64,000 nucleotides of DNA from Bacteroidota bacterium. Lineage in GTDB: Bacteria > Bacteroidota > Bacteroidia > Bacteroidales > F082. The stretch covers positions 62,001-126,000 of the forward strand of contig WOUZ01000008.1 in assembly GCA_009773165.1 (NCBI GenBank), read 5' to 3'. Position numbers and translations under genes: made by a program. Positions 55,085 through 63,779 of the stretch are shown in pieces (the stretch's first letter is position 1; the number at the start of each line of letters is the position of its first letter). The notes under the pieces were generated by a model that did not search any database, was not told where the DNA came from, and was given only the letters and a program-made list of their open reading frames with translations.

Positions 55085-55118
55085 AAAAGAGGCCATTCCA
55101 AAATGAAATAGCCTCTTT
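55085..55118 (-). terminator. Likely terminator of the rpmG-ftsY-rimO transcript
   Basis: AAAGAGGC (55086-55093) pairs with GCCTCTTT (55111-55118), with a 17-base loop. On the minus strand the stem is followed by TTTATTTTG. It lies about 130 bases after the rimO stop, so the 3' untranslated region is long. Confidence 0.55.
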
Positions 55119-55249
55119 CTTTACTAACCAAAATTCATTCAATGTTTCAACAATTATGTTTGAAAAATCAAATCATGTATTTAAAAACAAATATCATGCC
55201 TAAAAAACTCCAGATGCATTAACTGAAGCATAGTGACGAAAAGGAAGAA

Positions 55250-56554
55250 TTAGGATTGAATGACCTTACCGTACAGGTCAAAGTGATCAGCATCAATGAT
55301 TTCCACTTGATAGAAGCTACCAATTTGCAACTTTTGTTGTGCTAAAATCAACACTTCGTTGTCAACCTCTGGAGAGTCATAGGCTGTTCGTCCAATGAAA
55401 TAGTCACCTTCAAGTTTATCAATGAGGACTTTCTCAACACTTCCAATCCTATTAAGATTTATCTCCAGCGAGATACCTTGTTGCAACTCCATAAGTAGTT
55501 CCACCCGTTGAACCTTAACATCATCGTCAATAGTATCCTCCAATTCAAAAGCAGAGGTACCTTCTTCAGGACTATAGGCAAAAACACCCATTCGATCGAA
55601 TCGCGCTTCCTTGACAAAATCAAACAATTCCTTGAACTCTTCCTCTGTTTCGCCAGGATAGCCAACAATGAAAGTTGTCCTAAATGCAACACCAGGAATT
55701 CTCTCCCGAATTTTTTTTACCAAATCCAGTGTCTGTTGTTTATCAACATTACGCTTCATTGAAGCAAGAATTCGACTGCTTATATGTTGCAAAGGCAAAT
55801 CAATATAATTACATACTTTTGGATTTGAAGCCATTACATCTAATAAATCATCTGGAAAACCATGTGGATAAGCATATTGAATGCGAATCCATTCAATTCC
55901 TTCTATTTCTGACAGCTTCTCAATTAGCTGACTTATGGTTCTTTTACCATAAACATCCAACCCATAATATGTAAGTTCCTGTGCGATCAGAACGAGCTCT
56001 TTTACACCCATCGCTGCCAGCATCCCGGCTTCTTTAACAAGACTTTCGATGGTTTGTGATACATGCTTACCACGGATCAAAGGAATTGCGCAAAAAGAGC
56101 AACTGCGATCACAACCTTCTGATATTTTCAAATAGGCATAATGATTAAGCGTACTTAGGATGCGCGTTGAATTGCATAAAACACCTTCACCTGGAACTGC
56201 CTCAGATTCAAATAAAGAAGTAATTTTATCCAAATCATTCACCCCAAAAAACGCATCAACTTCATGAATTTCGTCTTCGAGGTCTTTTTTATAACGTTGC
56301 GATAAACATCCCATTACAACAAGCTTTGAGAGCTTTTTTCTTTTTCTCAGCTGAGCAAATGAAAGAATAGTTTCAACAGATTCTTCTTTTGCATCGCCTA
56401 TGAAGCCACATGTGTTTACAATAACAATATCTGAATTGTGATCGCTATCGTGTTCAACTTTATATCCAAGCTCAAAAAGTTTAGCTCCAAGAAATTCAGA
56501 ATCTACCTTGTTTTTGGAGCAGCCAAGCGTTACAATGTTAACTATTTTTGACAT
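55250..56554 (-). CDS. rimO: Ribosomal protein uS12 methylthiotransferase RimO
   Basis: A 434-residue radical-SAM enzyme that adds a methylthio group to an Asp of uS12. The N-terminal UPF0004 domain has VTLGCSKNKVDSE and NTCGFIGDA. The radical-SAM cluster motif is CDRSCSFC in SEGCDRSCSFCAIPLIRG. The C-terminal TRAM domain ends YQVEIIDADHFDLYG. The CSKN and CAIP forms mark RimO over MiaB. It starts 14 bases after ftsY and is co-transcribed. Confidence 0.96.
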   Translation of the reverse strand: MSKIVNIVTLGCSKNKVDSEFLGAKLFELGYKVEHDSDHNSDIVIVNTCGFIGDAKEESVETILSFAQLRKRKKLSKLVVMGCLSQRYKKDLEDEIHEVDAFFGVNDLDKITSLFESEAVPGEGVLCNSTRILSTLNHYAYLKISEGCDRSCSFCAIPLIRGKHVSQTIESLVKEAGMLAAMGVKELVLIAQELTYYGLDVYGKRTISQLIEKLSEIEGIEWIRIQYAYPHGFPDDLLDVMASNPKVCNYIDLPLQHISSRILASMKRNVDKQQTLDLVKKIRERIPGVAFRTTFIVGYPGETEEEFKELFDFVKEARFDRMGVFAYSPEEGTSAFELEDTIDDDVKVQRVELLMELQQGISLEINLNRIGSVEKVLIDKLEGDYFIGRTAYDSPEVDNEVLILAQQKLQIGSFYQVEIIDADHFDLYGKVIQS

Positions 56555-56568
56555 TAAAAAGTTTGGTT

Positions 56569-57525
56569 TTAATCTTTATCAAAAAGGCTGTCAACAAAAG
56601 CCGTACGATTAAAAACCTGTAGATCTGTCATCTTTTCTCCAATACCTATATACTTAACAGGAATTTTAAATTGATCCGATATTCCAATTACAACTCCACC
56701 TTTGGCGGTTCCGTCGAGTTTTGTAAGAGCTAAAGCATTCACCTCAGTCGCCGCAGTAAACTGCTTGGCCTGTTCGATTGCATTTTGTCCGGTAGATCCA
56801 TCCAACACCAATAAAATCTCATGAGGAGCATCCGGGATAAGTTTCTGCATCACTGCTTTGATCTTGGAGAGCTCTTTCATCAAGTTGATTTTATTATGTA
56901 ATCGACCGGCTGTATCAATTATGACAACATCTTTTGATTGGCTTATAGCTGATTTGAGGGTATCGAAAGCAACCGAGGCCGGATCAGCACCCATACCCTG
57001 AGATATTACCGGAACACCGGCACGTTCACCCCATATCTTAATTTGATCAACAGCAGCAGCTCTAAATGTATCTGCCGCCCCCAAAACAACTGATTTACCG
57101 GCTTTCTTGAAATTATAAGCCAATTTCCCAATCGTGGTTGTCTTACCTACTCCATTTACACCCACAACCATGATAACATATGGTCGTTGTGTATCGGGAA
57201 TATCAAAATCTTCACCATCACCCGAGTTGTTCTCCTGAAGCAAGTCAGCAATTTCTTCTTTCAAAATACGATTCAACTCATTTGTTCCAAGATATTTATC
57301 CTTGGAAACGCGCTTTTCGATTCGTTCTATGATCTTGAGCGTTGTTTGTACACCAACATCTGAAGTAATTAGAATTTCTTCTAATTCGTCCAAAACTTCT
57401 TCATCCACTTTGGATTTTCCGACAAAGGCTTTTGAGAGTTTTGTAAAGACACTTTCGCGTGTTTTTTCAAGTCCTTTATCAAGGTCTTGTTTTTTCTCTT
57501 TGCTGAAAAAGGAAAAAAGTCCCAT
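56569..57525 (-). CDS. ftsY: Signal recognition particle receptor FtsY
   Basis: A 318-residue NG-type GTPase that docks SRP-ribosome complexes at the membrane. G1 is GVNGVGKTTTIGKLA, then LGAADTFRAAAVDQI, DTAGRLHNKINLM and TKLDGTAKGG near the C-terminus. Only a short basic N-terminal helix (FSFFSKEKKQ) precedes the N domain; there is no long acidic A domain. It lies between DUF4295 and rimO, with a 234-base gap upstream that contains a hairpin. Confidence 0.96.
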   Translation of the reverse strand: MGLFSFFSKEKKQDLDKGLEKTRESVFTKLSKAFVGKSKVDEEVLDELEEILITSDVGVQTTLKIIERIEKRVSKDKYLGTNELNRILKEEIADLLQENNSGDGEDFDIPDTQRPYVIMVVGVNGVGKTTTIGKLAYNFKKAGKSVVLGAADTFRAAAVDQIKIWGERAGVPVISQGMGADPASVAFDTLKSAISQSKDVVIIDTAGRLHNKINLMKELSKIKAVMQKLIPDAPHEILLVLDGSTGQNAIEQAKQFTAATEVNALALTKLDGTAKGGVVIGISDQFKIPVKYIGIGEKMTDLQVFNRTAFVDSLFDKD

Positions 57526-57706
57526 AGTTTGATTTCGTATTTCTTTAGGTTGTTCTTTAGTTTTGTTAAGGTTCTACACTTCGTTTTCTGCTTTTTAGAA
57601 AATTAGTAAAATTTTGTAAATCAATAAAATAATCCATTAATTCTGTTAGAACCTGACTATGAGGACCAATTATTTCTTTCGATTACTTACTAACAGAAAA
57701 TAGAAA

Positions 57707-57737
57707 TGAGCTTTCCCAAAAAGATTGGAAAAGCTCA
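57707..57737 (-). terminator. Hairpin downstream of DUF4295
   Basis: TGAGCTTTCC (57707-57716) pairs with GGAAAAGCTCA (57727-57737) with one bulged A. On the minus strand it is followed by ATTTCTATTTT. It may partly end the rpmG-DUF4295 transcript before ftsY. In the remaining gap an 8-bp inverted repeat (AGGTTCTA 57569-57576, TAGAACCT 57647-57654) is of unknown meaning. Confidence 0.5.
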
Positions 57738-57759
57738 CTCCATTATCACGAAGATACTA

Positions 57760-57912
57760 TTATCTCTTACTCAAAAACTCCTGAACTTTATCGTTCGGAA
57801 CGATTGTTTCTGTAAATGTATAAGCACCAGATTTAGGTGATCTTTTCATTCTTATTACTTTTGCAAACTCTTTACCAGATGCTTGCAGCGTTGCAACTAC
57901 TTTCTTTGCCAT
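57760..57912 (-). CDS. DUF4295 protein (50 aa)
   Basis: A 50-residue basic protein from ATG 57912 to TAA 57760. It begins MAKKVVATLQASGKEFAKVI and ends in ETIVPNDKVQEFLSKR. This is the DUF4295 family, a short conserved Bacteroidota protein encoded right after rpmG. Its place and charge suggest a ribosome-associated role, but none is established. It starts 8 bases after rpmG. Confidence 0.9.
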   Translation of the reverse strand: MAKKVVATLQASGKEFAKVIRMKRSPKSGAYTFTETIVPNDKVQEFLSKR

Positions 57913-57920
57913 GTCTCAAA

Positions 57921-58109
57921 TTATTTGATTTCTTTGTGAACAGTCATTCTTTTTAAAATGGAGTTATACTTTTTCAACTCCAACCTTTCAGGTGTATTCT
58001 TCTTGTTCTTGGTGCTGATGTACCTTGAAGTACCAGGTAAACCGCTGGTTTTGTGCTCAGTACACTCCAGAATAACCTGAATTCGCGCTTCTTTCGATTT
58101 CTTAGCCAT
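57921..58109 (-). CDS. rpmG: Ribosomal protein bL33
   Basis: A 62-residue bL33 of the large subunit with [15 protein letters not shown], then [22 protein letters not shown] single Cys remains in the region where zinc-binding forms have four, so this is the zinc-independent type. In related genomes rpmB usually precedes it; here the upstream neighbour is marC, so rpmB must be elsewhere. Confidence 0.95.
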   Translation of the reverse strand: MAKKSKEARIQVILECTEHKTSGLPGTSRYISTKNKKNTPERLELKKYNSILKRMTVHKEIK

Positions 58110-58137
58110 GCTATTATCCTTTCAATTTTTCGGACGG

Positions 58138-58145
58138 CAAAAATA
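58138..58145 (-). promoter_or_regulatory. Candidate -7 box for rpmG
   Basis: The minus strand reads TATTTTTG, 28 bases before the rpmG ATG. No clear -33 TTTG. Confidence 0.45.
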
Positions 58146-58256
58146 TACATTTTCTGTAAATCTACCTAATAAATTGATATTTTTTATAATTAAATTTTTA
58201 TTTTCAAAACGTTGACCCTTAACCAATCTGCTTAAAACGGTTCGAAGTCCTCTTTT

Positions 58257-58889
58257 TTAGTTTAGAATATTTTTTATGTAGGGTTCGATTCCTGTAAAGA
58301 AAAACTCAACAGCGATCACCATGACGATCAACCCCATCAGTTTCATCAAAACTTTATTTCCTGTTTCACCCAAAATACGCATGATTTTGGTTGCACTTAA
58401 AAGTATAGTCAAGACGATCAAACAAACTGCCAATATCGCTGTAATTAAAATTATCTTTTCGTTCATCTGCTTACTTTGATCCATTAAAATAATTGCGTTT
58501 GTAATGGATCCCGGACCGGCAATCATAGGAATGCCAAGTGGAGTGATAGAAATATCCTCCACATACGTTTTTACATCTTCTTCTCCAATTTTCATTCTGC
58601 TCAAACGGGCGTTGAGCATATCATAACCCATTATAAAAAAGAGTATTCCTCCAACTACCTTTAAACCCGATACCGATATTCCAAAAAAATCAAAGAGCAT
58701 CTGCCCTCCAAATGCAAAAACGATCAAGGTTGAAAAAGCTGTAAGTAAAGCTTTAAAGGCGGTTATCCGGCGCTGCTTTCTGTCAAGGTCAGAAGTCATC
58801 GACATAAAAACAGGCATAACGCCTAAAGGATTCATGAGGGTTATAAAAGAAGTAAAATAAAGCAACCAAAGTGTAAGAAGGTCGGTCAT
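58257..58889 (-). CDS. MarC-family membrane protein
   Basis: A 210-residue protein with six hydrophobic segments and the family signatures FITLMNPLGVMPVFM near the start and PLGIPMIAGPGSITNAI about residue 115. MarC (UPF0056) proteins sit in the inner membrane and have no settled function. It starts 3 bases after ftcD, so it is co-transcribed with the histidine-degradation genes; this linkage may be only organisational. Confidence 0.9.
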   Translation of the reverse strand: MTDLLTLWLLYFTSFITLMNPLGVMPVFMSMTSDLDRKQRRITAFKALLTAFSTLIVFAFGGQMLFDFFGISVSGLKVVGGILFFIMGYDMLNARLSRMKIGEEDVKTYVEDISITPLGIPMIAGPGSITNAIILMDQSKQMNEKIILITAILAVCLIVLTILLSATKIMRILGETGNKVLMKLMGLIVMVIAVEFFFTGIEPYIKNILN

Positions 58890-58892
58890 TGC

Positions 58893-60587
58893 TTACATTT
58901 TTTTGATCACGGCATCCACTATATCAAGAATTCTTACTTCCCGAAATTGCGCATCCTTTTGCATTCCAATAGCTCTTTCCATCATTTCTGATGTAATTTC
59001 TTTGTCTTCAACACCTGACGCATTGATTTTTACGTTCAAAAAAGCTCCCATTACTGCTGATCTGGCACAAAGAGCTCCTACCCCGGCATCGGAAACAGAA
59101 TTTGGATTTCCCTCTTTTGCCATTGCTTCAATGAGTTCCATTGATTCCAACGAAACCTTCATGACACGCAATGGGACCTGCATAGCATATTTCGAAGCTT
59201 CCTGAATGGCTTGGTGGCGCAGATGTTTTTCGATGTCTGATTTTTTTGGCAAGCTAAATGCATCCATTATTTGATTGAAAGCCCGGGTATCCTCATCAAC
59301 AAGGAACAGCAGCTCATCTTTTATCTTCTGACCTTTCTCAGCCCAATCGGAAAACTCCTCCCAGCGATCATCCCAGCCCCTCTTATGCGACGATAAGTTT
59401 GCTACCATGGTAGCCAGGCTTACACCAAGAGCGCCCAGGTAAGCGGCTACTGAGCCACCTCCAGGTGCAGGAGACTCTGATGCAGTTAGGTTTGCAAAGC
59501 CTTTTACTGTTAAATCAATAAGTTTTGAAGCCTTTTGATCTTTAGCAAGTACATATTCAATAACTTTTTCTTCAGGATTGAAGGGTTTCAATTCATCAAG
59601 TCCCATCGACTTAATGGCAATTTTGATTAGTTCAGCCTCATCAACACCTTTTGAGCGTTGTTGTTTGGAAAGAAAATACTTACCGGCATCAATCATCGAT
59701 TTTAGCGGAATCAAACCAACGAGCTCCGAACCGGTCACCCTTACTCCACGTGCCTCAGCTTTTTTGCATACTTCATCAAAGGCAATGTGAACCGGAGTAA
59801 CACCAATATTTGTGAGATTCATTGAGATCTGTGCTATCCCATATTCTTCGATAAACCAACCAATTGCTTTGACCGATTTTAAACTTCCCGGAGTATAAAC
59901 CTGATTCCCTTTATCGTCTTTTACAATTTTTCCGGTGATAGGATGACCTTCACGCAACACCCGTCCTCGCTCTCTGACGTCGTAAGCAATGGAGTTGGCC
60001 CTGCGTGTTGAAGTTGTGTTTAGGTTTACATTGAAGGCTACGAGAAAATCCCTTGCCCCTACTGCGGTGGCTCCCGAACGTTCATTAAAGCTGGCCGGAC
60101 CGAAATCAGGTTGCCACTTTGGATCGCTAAGTTTCTGTGATAGTCCTTCATATTCGCCTGAACGGCAATTGGCCAGATTCTTTCTTTCTGGCTGGAATGC
60201 AGCGCTTTCATAACAAAATACAGGAATCGACAATTCTTCACCGATACGTTTAGCCAACTTACGGGCGTATTCAATAGTTTCTTCCATGGTGATGTTCGAA
60301 ACAGGGATAAGAGGACAAACATCAGTTGCTCCCATGCGAGGATGCTCGCCTTTATGCCCTCGCATATCAATTAATTCAGACGCTTTTTTCACTGCCTGAA
60401 AAGCAGCTTCGATAACCTCATCAGGTGTTCCAACAAAGGTAACGACTGTACGGTTGGTAGCAGCTCCCGGATCAACATCTAAAAGTTTTACCCCTTCAAT
60501 CTTTTCGATTTCATCTGTAATTTGTTTTACCAAAACCATATCCCTGCCTTCGCTGAAATTTGGGACACACTCGATAAGCTTTTTCAT
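58893..60587 (-). CDS. ftcD: Bifunctional glutamate formimidoyltransferase / formimidoyltetrahydrofolate cyclodeaminase
   Basis: A 564-residue two-domain enzyme. Residues 1 to about 330 are the formimidoyltransferase (ECVPNFSEGRD, then HKGEHPRMGATDVCPLIPV, and FNVNLNTTSTRRA), which moves the formimino group from formiminoglutamate to tetrahydrofolate. From about 360 the cyclodeaminase follows (SPAPGGGSVAAYLGALGVSLA), releasing ammonia to give 5,10-methenyl-tetrahydrofolate. Both domains look complete. It lies 94 bases after hutI (imidazolonepropionase), the preceding step of histidine breakdown, and precedes marC. Confidence 0.95.
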   Translation of the reverse strand: MKKLIECVPNFSEGRDMVLVKQITDEIEKIEGVKLLDVDPGAATNRTVVTFVGTPDEVIEAAFQAVKKASELIDMRGHKGEHPRMGATDVCPLIPVSNITMEETIEYARKLAKRIGEELSIPVFCYESAAFQPERKNLANCRSGEYEGLSQKLSDPKWQPDFGPASFNERSGATAVGARDFLVAFNVNLNTTSTRRANSIAYDVRERGRVLREGHPITGKIVKDDKGNQVYTPGSLKSVKAIGWFIEEYGIAQISMNLTNIGVTPVHIAFDEVCKKAEARGVRVTGSELVGLIPLKSMIDAGKYFLSKQQRSKGVDEAELIKIAIKSMGLDELKPFNPEEKVIEYVLAKDQKASKLIDLTVKGFANLTASESPAPGGGSVAAYLGALGVSLATMVANLSSHKRGWDDRWEEFSDWAEKGQKIKDELLFLVDEDTRAFNQIMDAFSLPKKSDIEKHLRHQAIQEASKYAMQVPLRVMKVSLESMELIEAMAKEGNPNSVSDAGVGALCARSAVMGAFLNVKINASGVEDKEITSEMMERAIGMQKDAQFREVRILDIVDAVIKKM

Positions 60588-60681
60588 TCTTTAACGTCTT
60601 ATTTATTTGGATTTAAATTAGTTACACATGTATTTCTTCTGCTAAGAAGTGATATTTCAAACTGAGAAATTTATATGAATG

Positions 60682-61935
60682 CTATTGTCTTACACCACCA
60701 ATAAATACTTTATTTATCTTATTTGTCCCATAATAATAAGGCATATACTCAAGTCCGGACATAGGTTTGGTGATGAAAAAATCAGCCTTTTTACCAATTG
60801 TAATACTTCCTGTTTCGGTGCTTACATCCATTGCGTATGCGCCATTTATTGTTGTTGCATTAAGTCCTTCTTCAGGAGTAAGCCGATACAAGATACTTGC
60901 CATCGATAAAATCAGCTGCATATTCCCTGAGGGTGAAGATCCCGGATTGAAATCGCTGGCCATTGCAACAGGCAATCCATAATCAATCATTTTACGTGCA
61001 GGAGCATAGGGCATGTTGAGAAAAAAAGCTGCACCTGGCAAAATCAAAGGCATTGTTTCACTACCTAAAAGGACTTTCATTTCTTCCTCTCCGGTAAACT
61101 CCAAATGGTCGACTGACAATGCGTTGTATTTCACACCAACCTGTATTCCACCTGATAAGGCAAGTTCATTGGCATGAATTTTTGCTCTAAGGCCATATTT
61201 CATTCCGGCATTGAGAATCCGATCGGTGTCTTCAACAGTAAAAAAACCTTTATCACAGAACACATCAATGAAATCAGCAAGGTCTTCAGCGGCAACCATA
61301 GGAATCATCTCATTTATAACCATATCGACATATTCATGTTGCCGGCCACGGTAATCAAGAGGGACAGCATGGGCTCCAAGAAAATTGGCTTTGATAGTAA
61401 GTGGTGATTTTTCTTTCAGTTTCCTGATGACACGCAGCATTTTCAGCTCTGCTTCTGTTGTCAGACCATAACCACTTTTAATCTCTACTGAGCCAGTCCC
61501 CATTTCAATAATCTCTTGAAGACGCAGCCAGGCGCTGTCGAACAATTCCTCTTCTGAAGCAGATTGAATAGCCTTGGCCGAATTTAAAATTCCACCGCCA
61601 CGCTTGGCTATCTCTTCATAAGTCAGGCCTTTTATTTTGTCGACATACTCCACTTCGCGGGAAGAAGCGAAAACCAAATGCGTATGAGCATCGCAGAAAG
61701 AAGGAATAAGCAAACCCTGTTCTGCATCTATCAAACGTAAATCGGTTCTTTCTTGTAAAAGCTGCTTGTAACTTGAATCTTCAACATTACCAAAGCCCGC
61801 AATCAACCCATCTTTTACATAGATATATGCATCTTTGATTCTGTTAACCTTTGACATATCACTCCCTTTTACGAGGAGTACATCTTCGTCAATGATACCA
61901 AGAAGTTCTTTTATGTTATTGACAATCAATTCCAT
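60682..61935 (-). CDS. hutI: Imidazolonepropionase
   Basis: A 417-residue amidohydrolase that opens 4-imidazolone-5-propionate to N-formiminoglutamate in histidine degradation. Metal ligands are visible in IPSFCDAHTHLVFA (HxH) and in KANFLGAHAVP. Later family segments include HANELALSGGIQ and ALSVDHLEFTGEEE. The substrate-binding EVEYVDKIKG and ASDFNPGSSPSGNMQ are also present. hutH and hutU are not in the window. Confidence 0.95.
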   Translation of the reverse strand: MELIVNNIKELLGIIDEDVLLVKGSDMSKVNRIKDAYIYVKDGLIAGFGNVEDSSYKQLLQERTDLRLIDAEQGLLIPSFCDAHTHLVFASSREVEYVDKIKGLTYEEIAKRGGGILNSAKAIQSASEEELFDSAWLRLQEIIEMGTGSVEIKSGYGLTTEAELKMLRVIRKLKEKSPLTIKANFLGAHAVPLDYRGRQHEYVDMVINEMIPMVAAEDLADFIDVFCDKGFFTVEDTDRILNAGMKYGLRAKIHANELALSGGIQVGVKYNALSVDHLEFTGEEEMKVLLGSETMPLILPGAAFFLNMPYAPARKMIDYGLPVAMASDFNPGSSPSGNMQLILSMASILYRLTPEEGLNATTINGAYAMDVSTETGSITIGKKADFFITKPMSGLEYMPYYYGTNKINKVFIGGVRQ

Positions 61936-61963
61936 ATATCATTTTTTCTTCTGAAAATCAATG

Positions 61964-61971
61964 CAAAGATA
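61964..61971 (-). promoter_or_regulatory. Candidate -7 box for hutI-ftcD-marC
   Basis: The minus strand reads TATCTTTG, 28 bases before the hutI ATG. No -33 TTTG at the usual distance. Confidence 0.45.
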
Positions 61972-62059
61972 GAGAAATATGATAGAATTTGAGGTATTAA
62001 AGCAGGATCAAAGAATTAATGCAATCGATTTCGAAAAACAATCTGAGACCGAAAGAGCT

Positions 62060-62749
62060 TCAGTTTTGCTCTTTATAATCTTCTTCACTTAGAACGTTCC
62101 CTTGCTCATCATAACTCAACCACTTGCCTGATTTTAATCCATTTTTAAAACTACCCTTCATTTGGACAAGCCCTGATTCATAATAAAAAGTAAACAACCC
62201 ATCTGGCTGATCATCCTTAAAATTCGAAACTGACATCATTTTACCATCCTCAAAAAATTTTGTTGAAAGTCCGTTTTTCAGTCCTACACTATAGAATGTC
62301 TCCTCTGCTTTCTGAGCTGTTCCAGGATAGTAAACAATTGTAAGTCCTTCAAGAAGATCATTTTTATAACTTTCCTCCGAGAGAAGCACCCCATCAGCAT
62401 CGCTATATATTCTCCAGATACTATCTTTCTTTTGATCGAAATAAATTCCTTCTGCAATCAAAATTCCATTTTTACTATAACTCTTGTTAATGGCTTTAAA
62501 TCCGTTTTTCGAAAATTCATTGGTAGCTCTTTTACTACCATCTTCATAAAAATATTGAAAAATGCCAACAGGCTGGTTATCATGAAACCTACCTTTATAA
62601 CGCAGACTACCATTTGAATACCTTCCCTCCCAGGCTCCAAACTTTTTTCCGGAATCATCTTGTTGGTTTATATCTTCCTGACTAAATGATACATAAGGAT
62701 TAAGAACAAACAATATTGTACAACTTAATAAACAAATGAAATTCTTCAT
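62060..62749 (-). CDS. Secreted YwqK/MORN-like repeat protein (second copy)
   Basis: A 229-residue protein with a signal peptide (hydrophobic FICLLSCTILFVLNPYVSFS) and YwqK-type repeats (KKFGAWEGRYSNGSLRYKGRF, then QPVGIFQYFYEDGSKRA and GLKSGKWLSYDEQGNVL). ATG at 62749 is preferred; a TTG at 62770 would add seven residues. It resembles the protein at 54233-54973 in design but not closely in sequence. Divergent from recR with both -7 boxes in a 68-base gap. Confidence 0.78.
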   Translation of the reverse strand: MKNFICLLSCTILFVLNPYVSFSQEDINQQDDSGKKFGAWEGRYSNGSLRYKGRFHDNQPVGIFQYFYEDGSKRATNEFSKNGFKAINKSYSKNGILIAEGIYFDQKKDSIWRIYSDADGVLLSEESYKNDLLEGLTIVYYPGTAQKAEETFYSVGLKNGLSTKFFEDGKMMSVSNFKDDQPDGLFTFYYESGLVQMKGSFKNGLKSGKWLSYDEQGNVLSEEDYKEQN

Positions 62750-62767
62750 GGAATTGAGATTAATCGA

Positions 62768-62775
62768 CAAAAATA
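62768..62775 (-). promoter_or_regulatory. Candidate -7 box for the second YwqK-like gene
   Basis: The minus strand reads TATTTTTG, 18 bases before the ATG at 62749. No -33 TTTG. Confidence 0.4.
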
Positions 62776-62795
62776 CGAAGCATTCAGAAATATTC

Positions 62796-62803
62796 TACTT
62801 TTG
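62796..62803 (+). promoter_or_regulatory. Candidate -7 box for recR; near-leaderless
   Basis: TACTTTTG matches TAnnTTTG and ends 14 bases before the recR TTG start. The predicted leader is under 10 bases. Confidence 0.45.
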
Positions 62804-62817
62804 CCAAAACGTTAAAA

Positions 62818-63429
62818 TTGACTGAATATTCTTCCATCTTATTAGAAAATGCTGTTAATGAATTGTCGCGCCTGCCGGGTGTTGGCAAAAAAACAGCTTT
62901 ACGCCTTGCTTTACACCTTTTACGGGAGGATGGGTCGCGAACCGAAGCTTTGGCACGTTCGCTCCAGCAACTTCGTGAAAAGATTATGTTTTGTAAACGG
63001 TGTCACAATATTTCAGATAATGAAACCTGCGGTATTTGCAGCAACCCGCGCCGCGATGAAAACATTTTGTGTGTTGTAGAAGATATGCGCGATGTAATGG
63101 CTATTGAACGAACTTCGAGTTTTAGCGGCCTTTACCATGTGCTTGGAGGTGTAATCAGCCCTGTCGAAGGCATTGCTCCGTCTGACCTTCATATCGCCTC
63201 TTTGGTTCAACGAATCATAGTTGAAGATATTAAAGAGATAATTTTAGCTTTACCAGCAACAATTGAGGGAGATACTACGGGATATTACATCTACCGGCAA
63301 GTAAAAAATGAAGGATTAAAAGTTTCATCAATAGCAAAAGGTGTTGCTATTGGTGATGCTTTGGAGTTTGCTGATGAAGTTACTTTGGGGCGATCCATTC
63401 AAAATCGCATTCCTTTCGAAGCCCTTTAA
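62818..63429 (+). CDS. recR: Recombination protein RecR
   Basis: A 203-residue RecR, which forms a ring clamp on DNA and works with RecF and RecO in gap repair. The helix-hairpin-helix region is NELSRLPGVGKKTALRLALHLL, the zinc finger CKRCHNISDNETCGIC, and the Toprim domain starts ILCVVEDMRDVMAIERT. The start is TTG at 62818; it gives the normal family length and no ATG occurs before the HhH motif. Its stop overlaps that of the following convergent gene by 4 bases. Confidence 0.95.
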   Translation: MTEYSSILLENAVNELSRLPGVGKKTALRLALHLLREDGSRTEALARSLQQLREKIMFCKRCHNISDNETCGICSNPRRDENILCVVEDMRDVMAIERTSSFSGLYHVLGGVISPVEGIAPSDLHIASLVQRIIVEDIKEIILALPATIEGDTTGYYIYRQVKNEGLKVSSIAKGVAIGDALEFADEVTLGRSIQNRIPFEAL

Positions 63430-63701
63430 TCAATGTGGAAGTTTTGTTCCTCCTTAGCTACTGAAAATGTGTCACCAAAAAGGTCGAGCTGACGTTCTGA
63501 AACAAAGAACTGTTTTGGCACCTGAACATCATAATTGTTAGCATATTTATCAATGCTCTTTTTGATGAGTTTGATAATGGTAGTTTTGCGCGCTTTGCAA
63601 TAATTTGTCAAAGAGCGGTACTGCTTTTCAGAGAGTTTAAATTTAACTTCCTTAAACTTAATCTTTCTCTTTTTGGACTTTTTTTTGCCTTTCTTTTTCA
63701 T
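63426..63701 (-). CDS. Lysine-rich hypothetical protein (91 aa)
   Basis: A 91-residue protein with a very basic N-terminus (13 of the first 17 residues are Lys or Arg). A helical stretch follows (LSEKQYRSLTNYCKARKTTIIKLIKKSIDKYA) that resembles the helix-turn-helix of ribbon-helix-helix DNA-binding proteins, preceded by one strand (VKFKL). The C-terminal part is acidic and unstructured. A nucleic-acid-binding role is likely from charge alone. Family not recognised. It is convergent with recR and overlaps its stop codon. Confidence 0.6.
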   Translation of the reverse strand: MKKKGKKKSKKRKIKFKEVKFKLSEKQYRSLTNYCKARKTTIIKLIKKSIDKYANNYDVQVPKQFFVSERQLDLFGDTFSVAKEEQNFHID

Positions 63702-63779
63702 AGGCAGTTTTTATTTGCTGCAAGTTAAGAATATTCGCTTTAGAAACACCAAATAAAAAGATATTTAGCTTATTCAGAA

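Noticed and set aside
57569-57654. 8-bp inverted repeat with a 70-base spacer ahead of ftsY
   Set aside because: Short arms and a long spacer in AT-rich DNA make chance likely.
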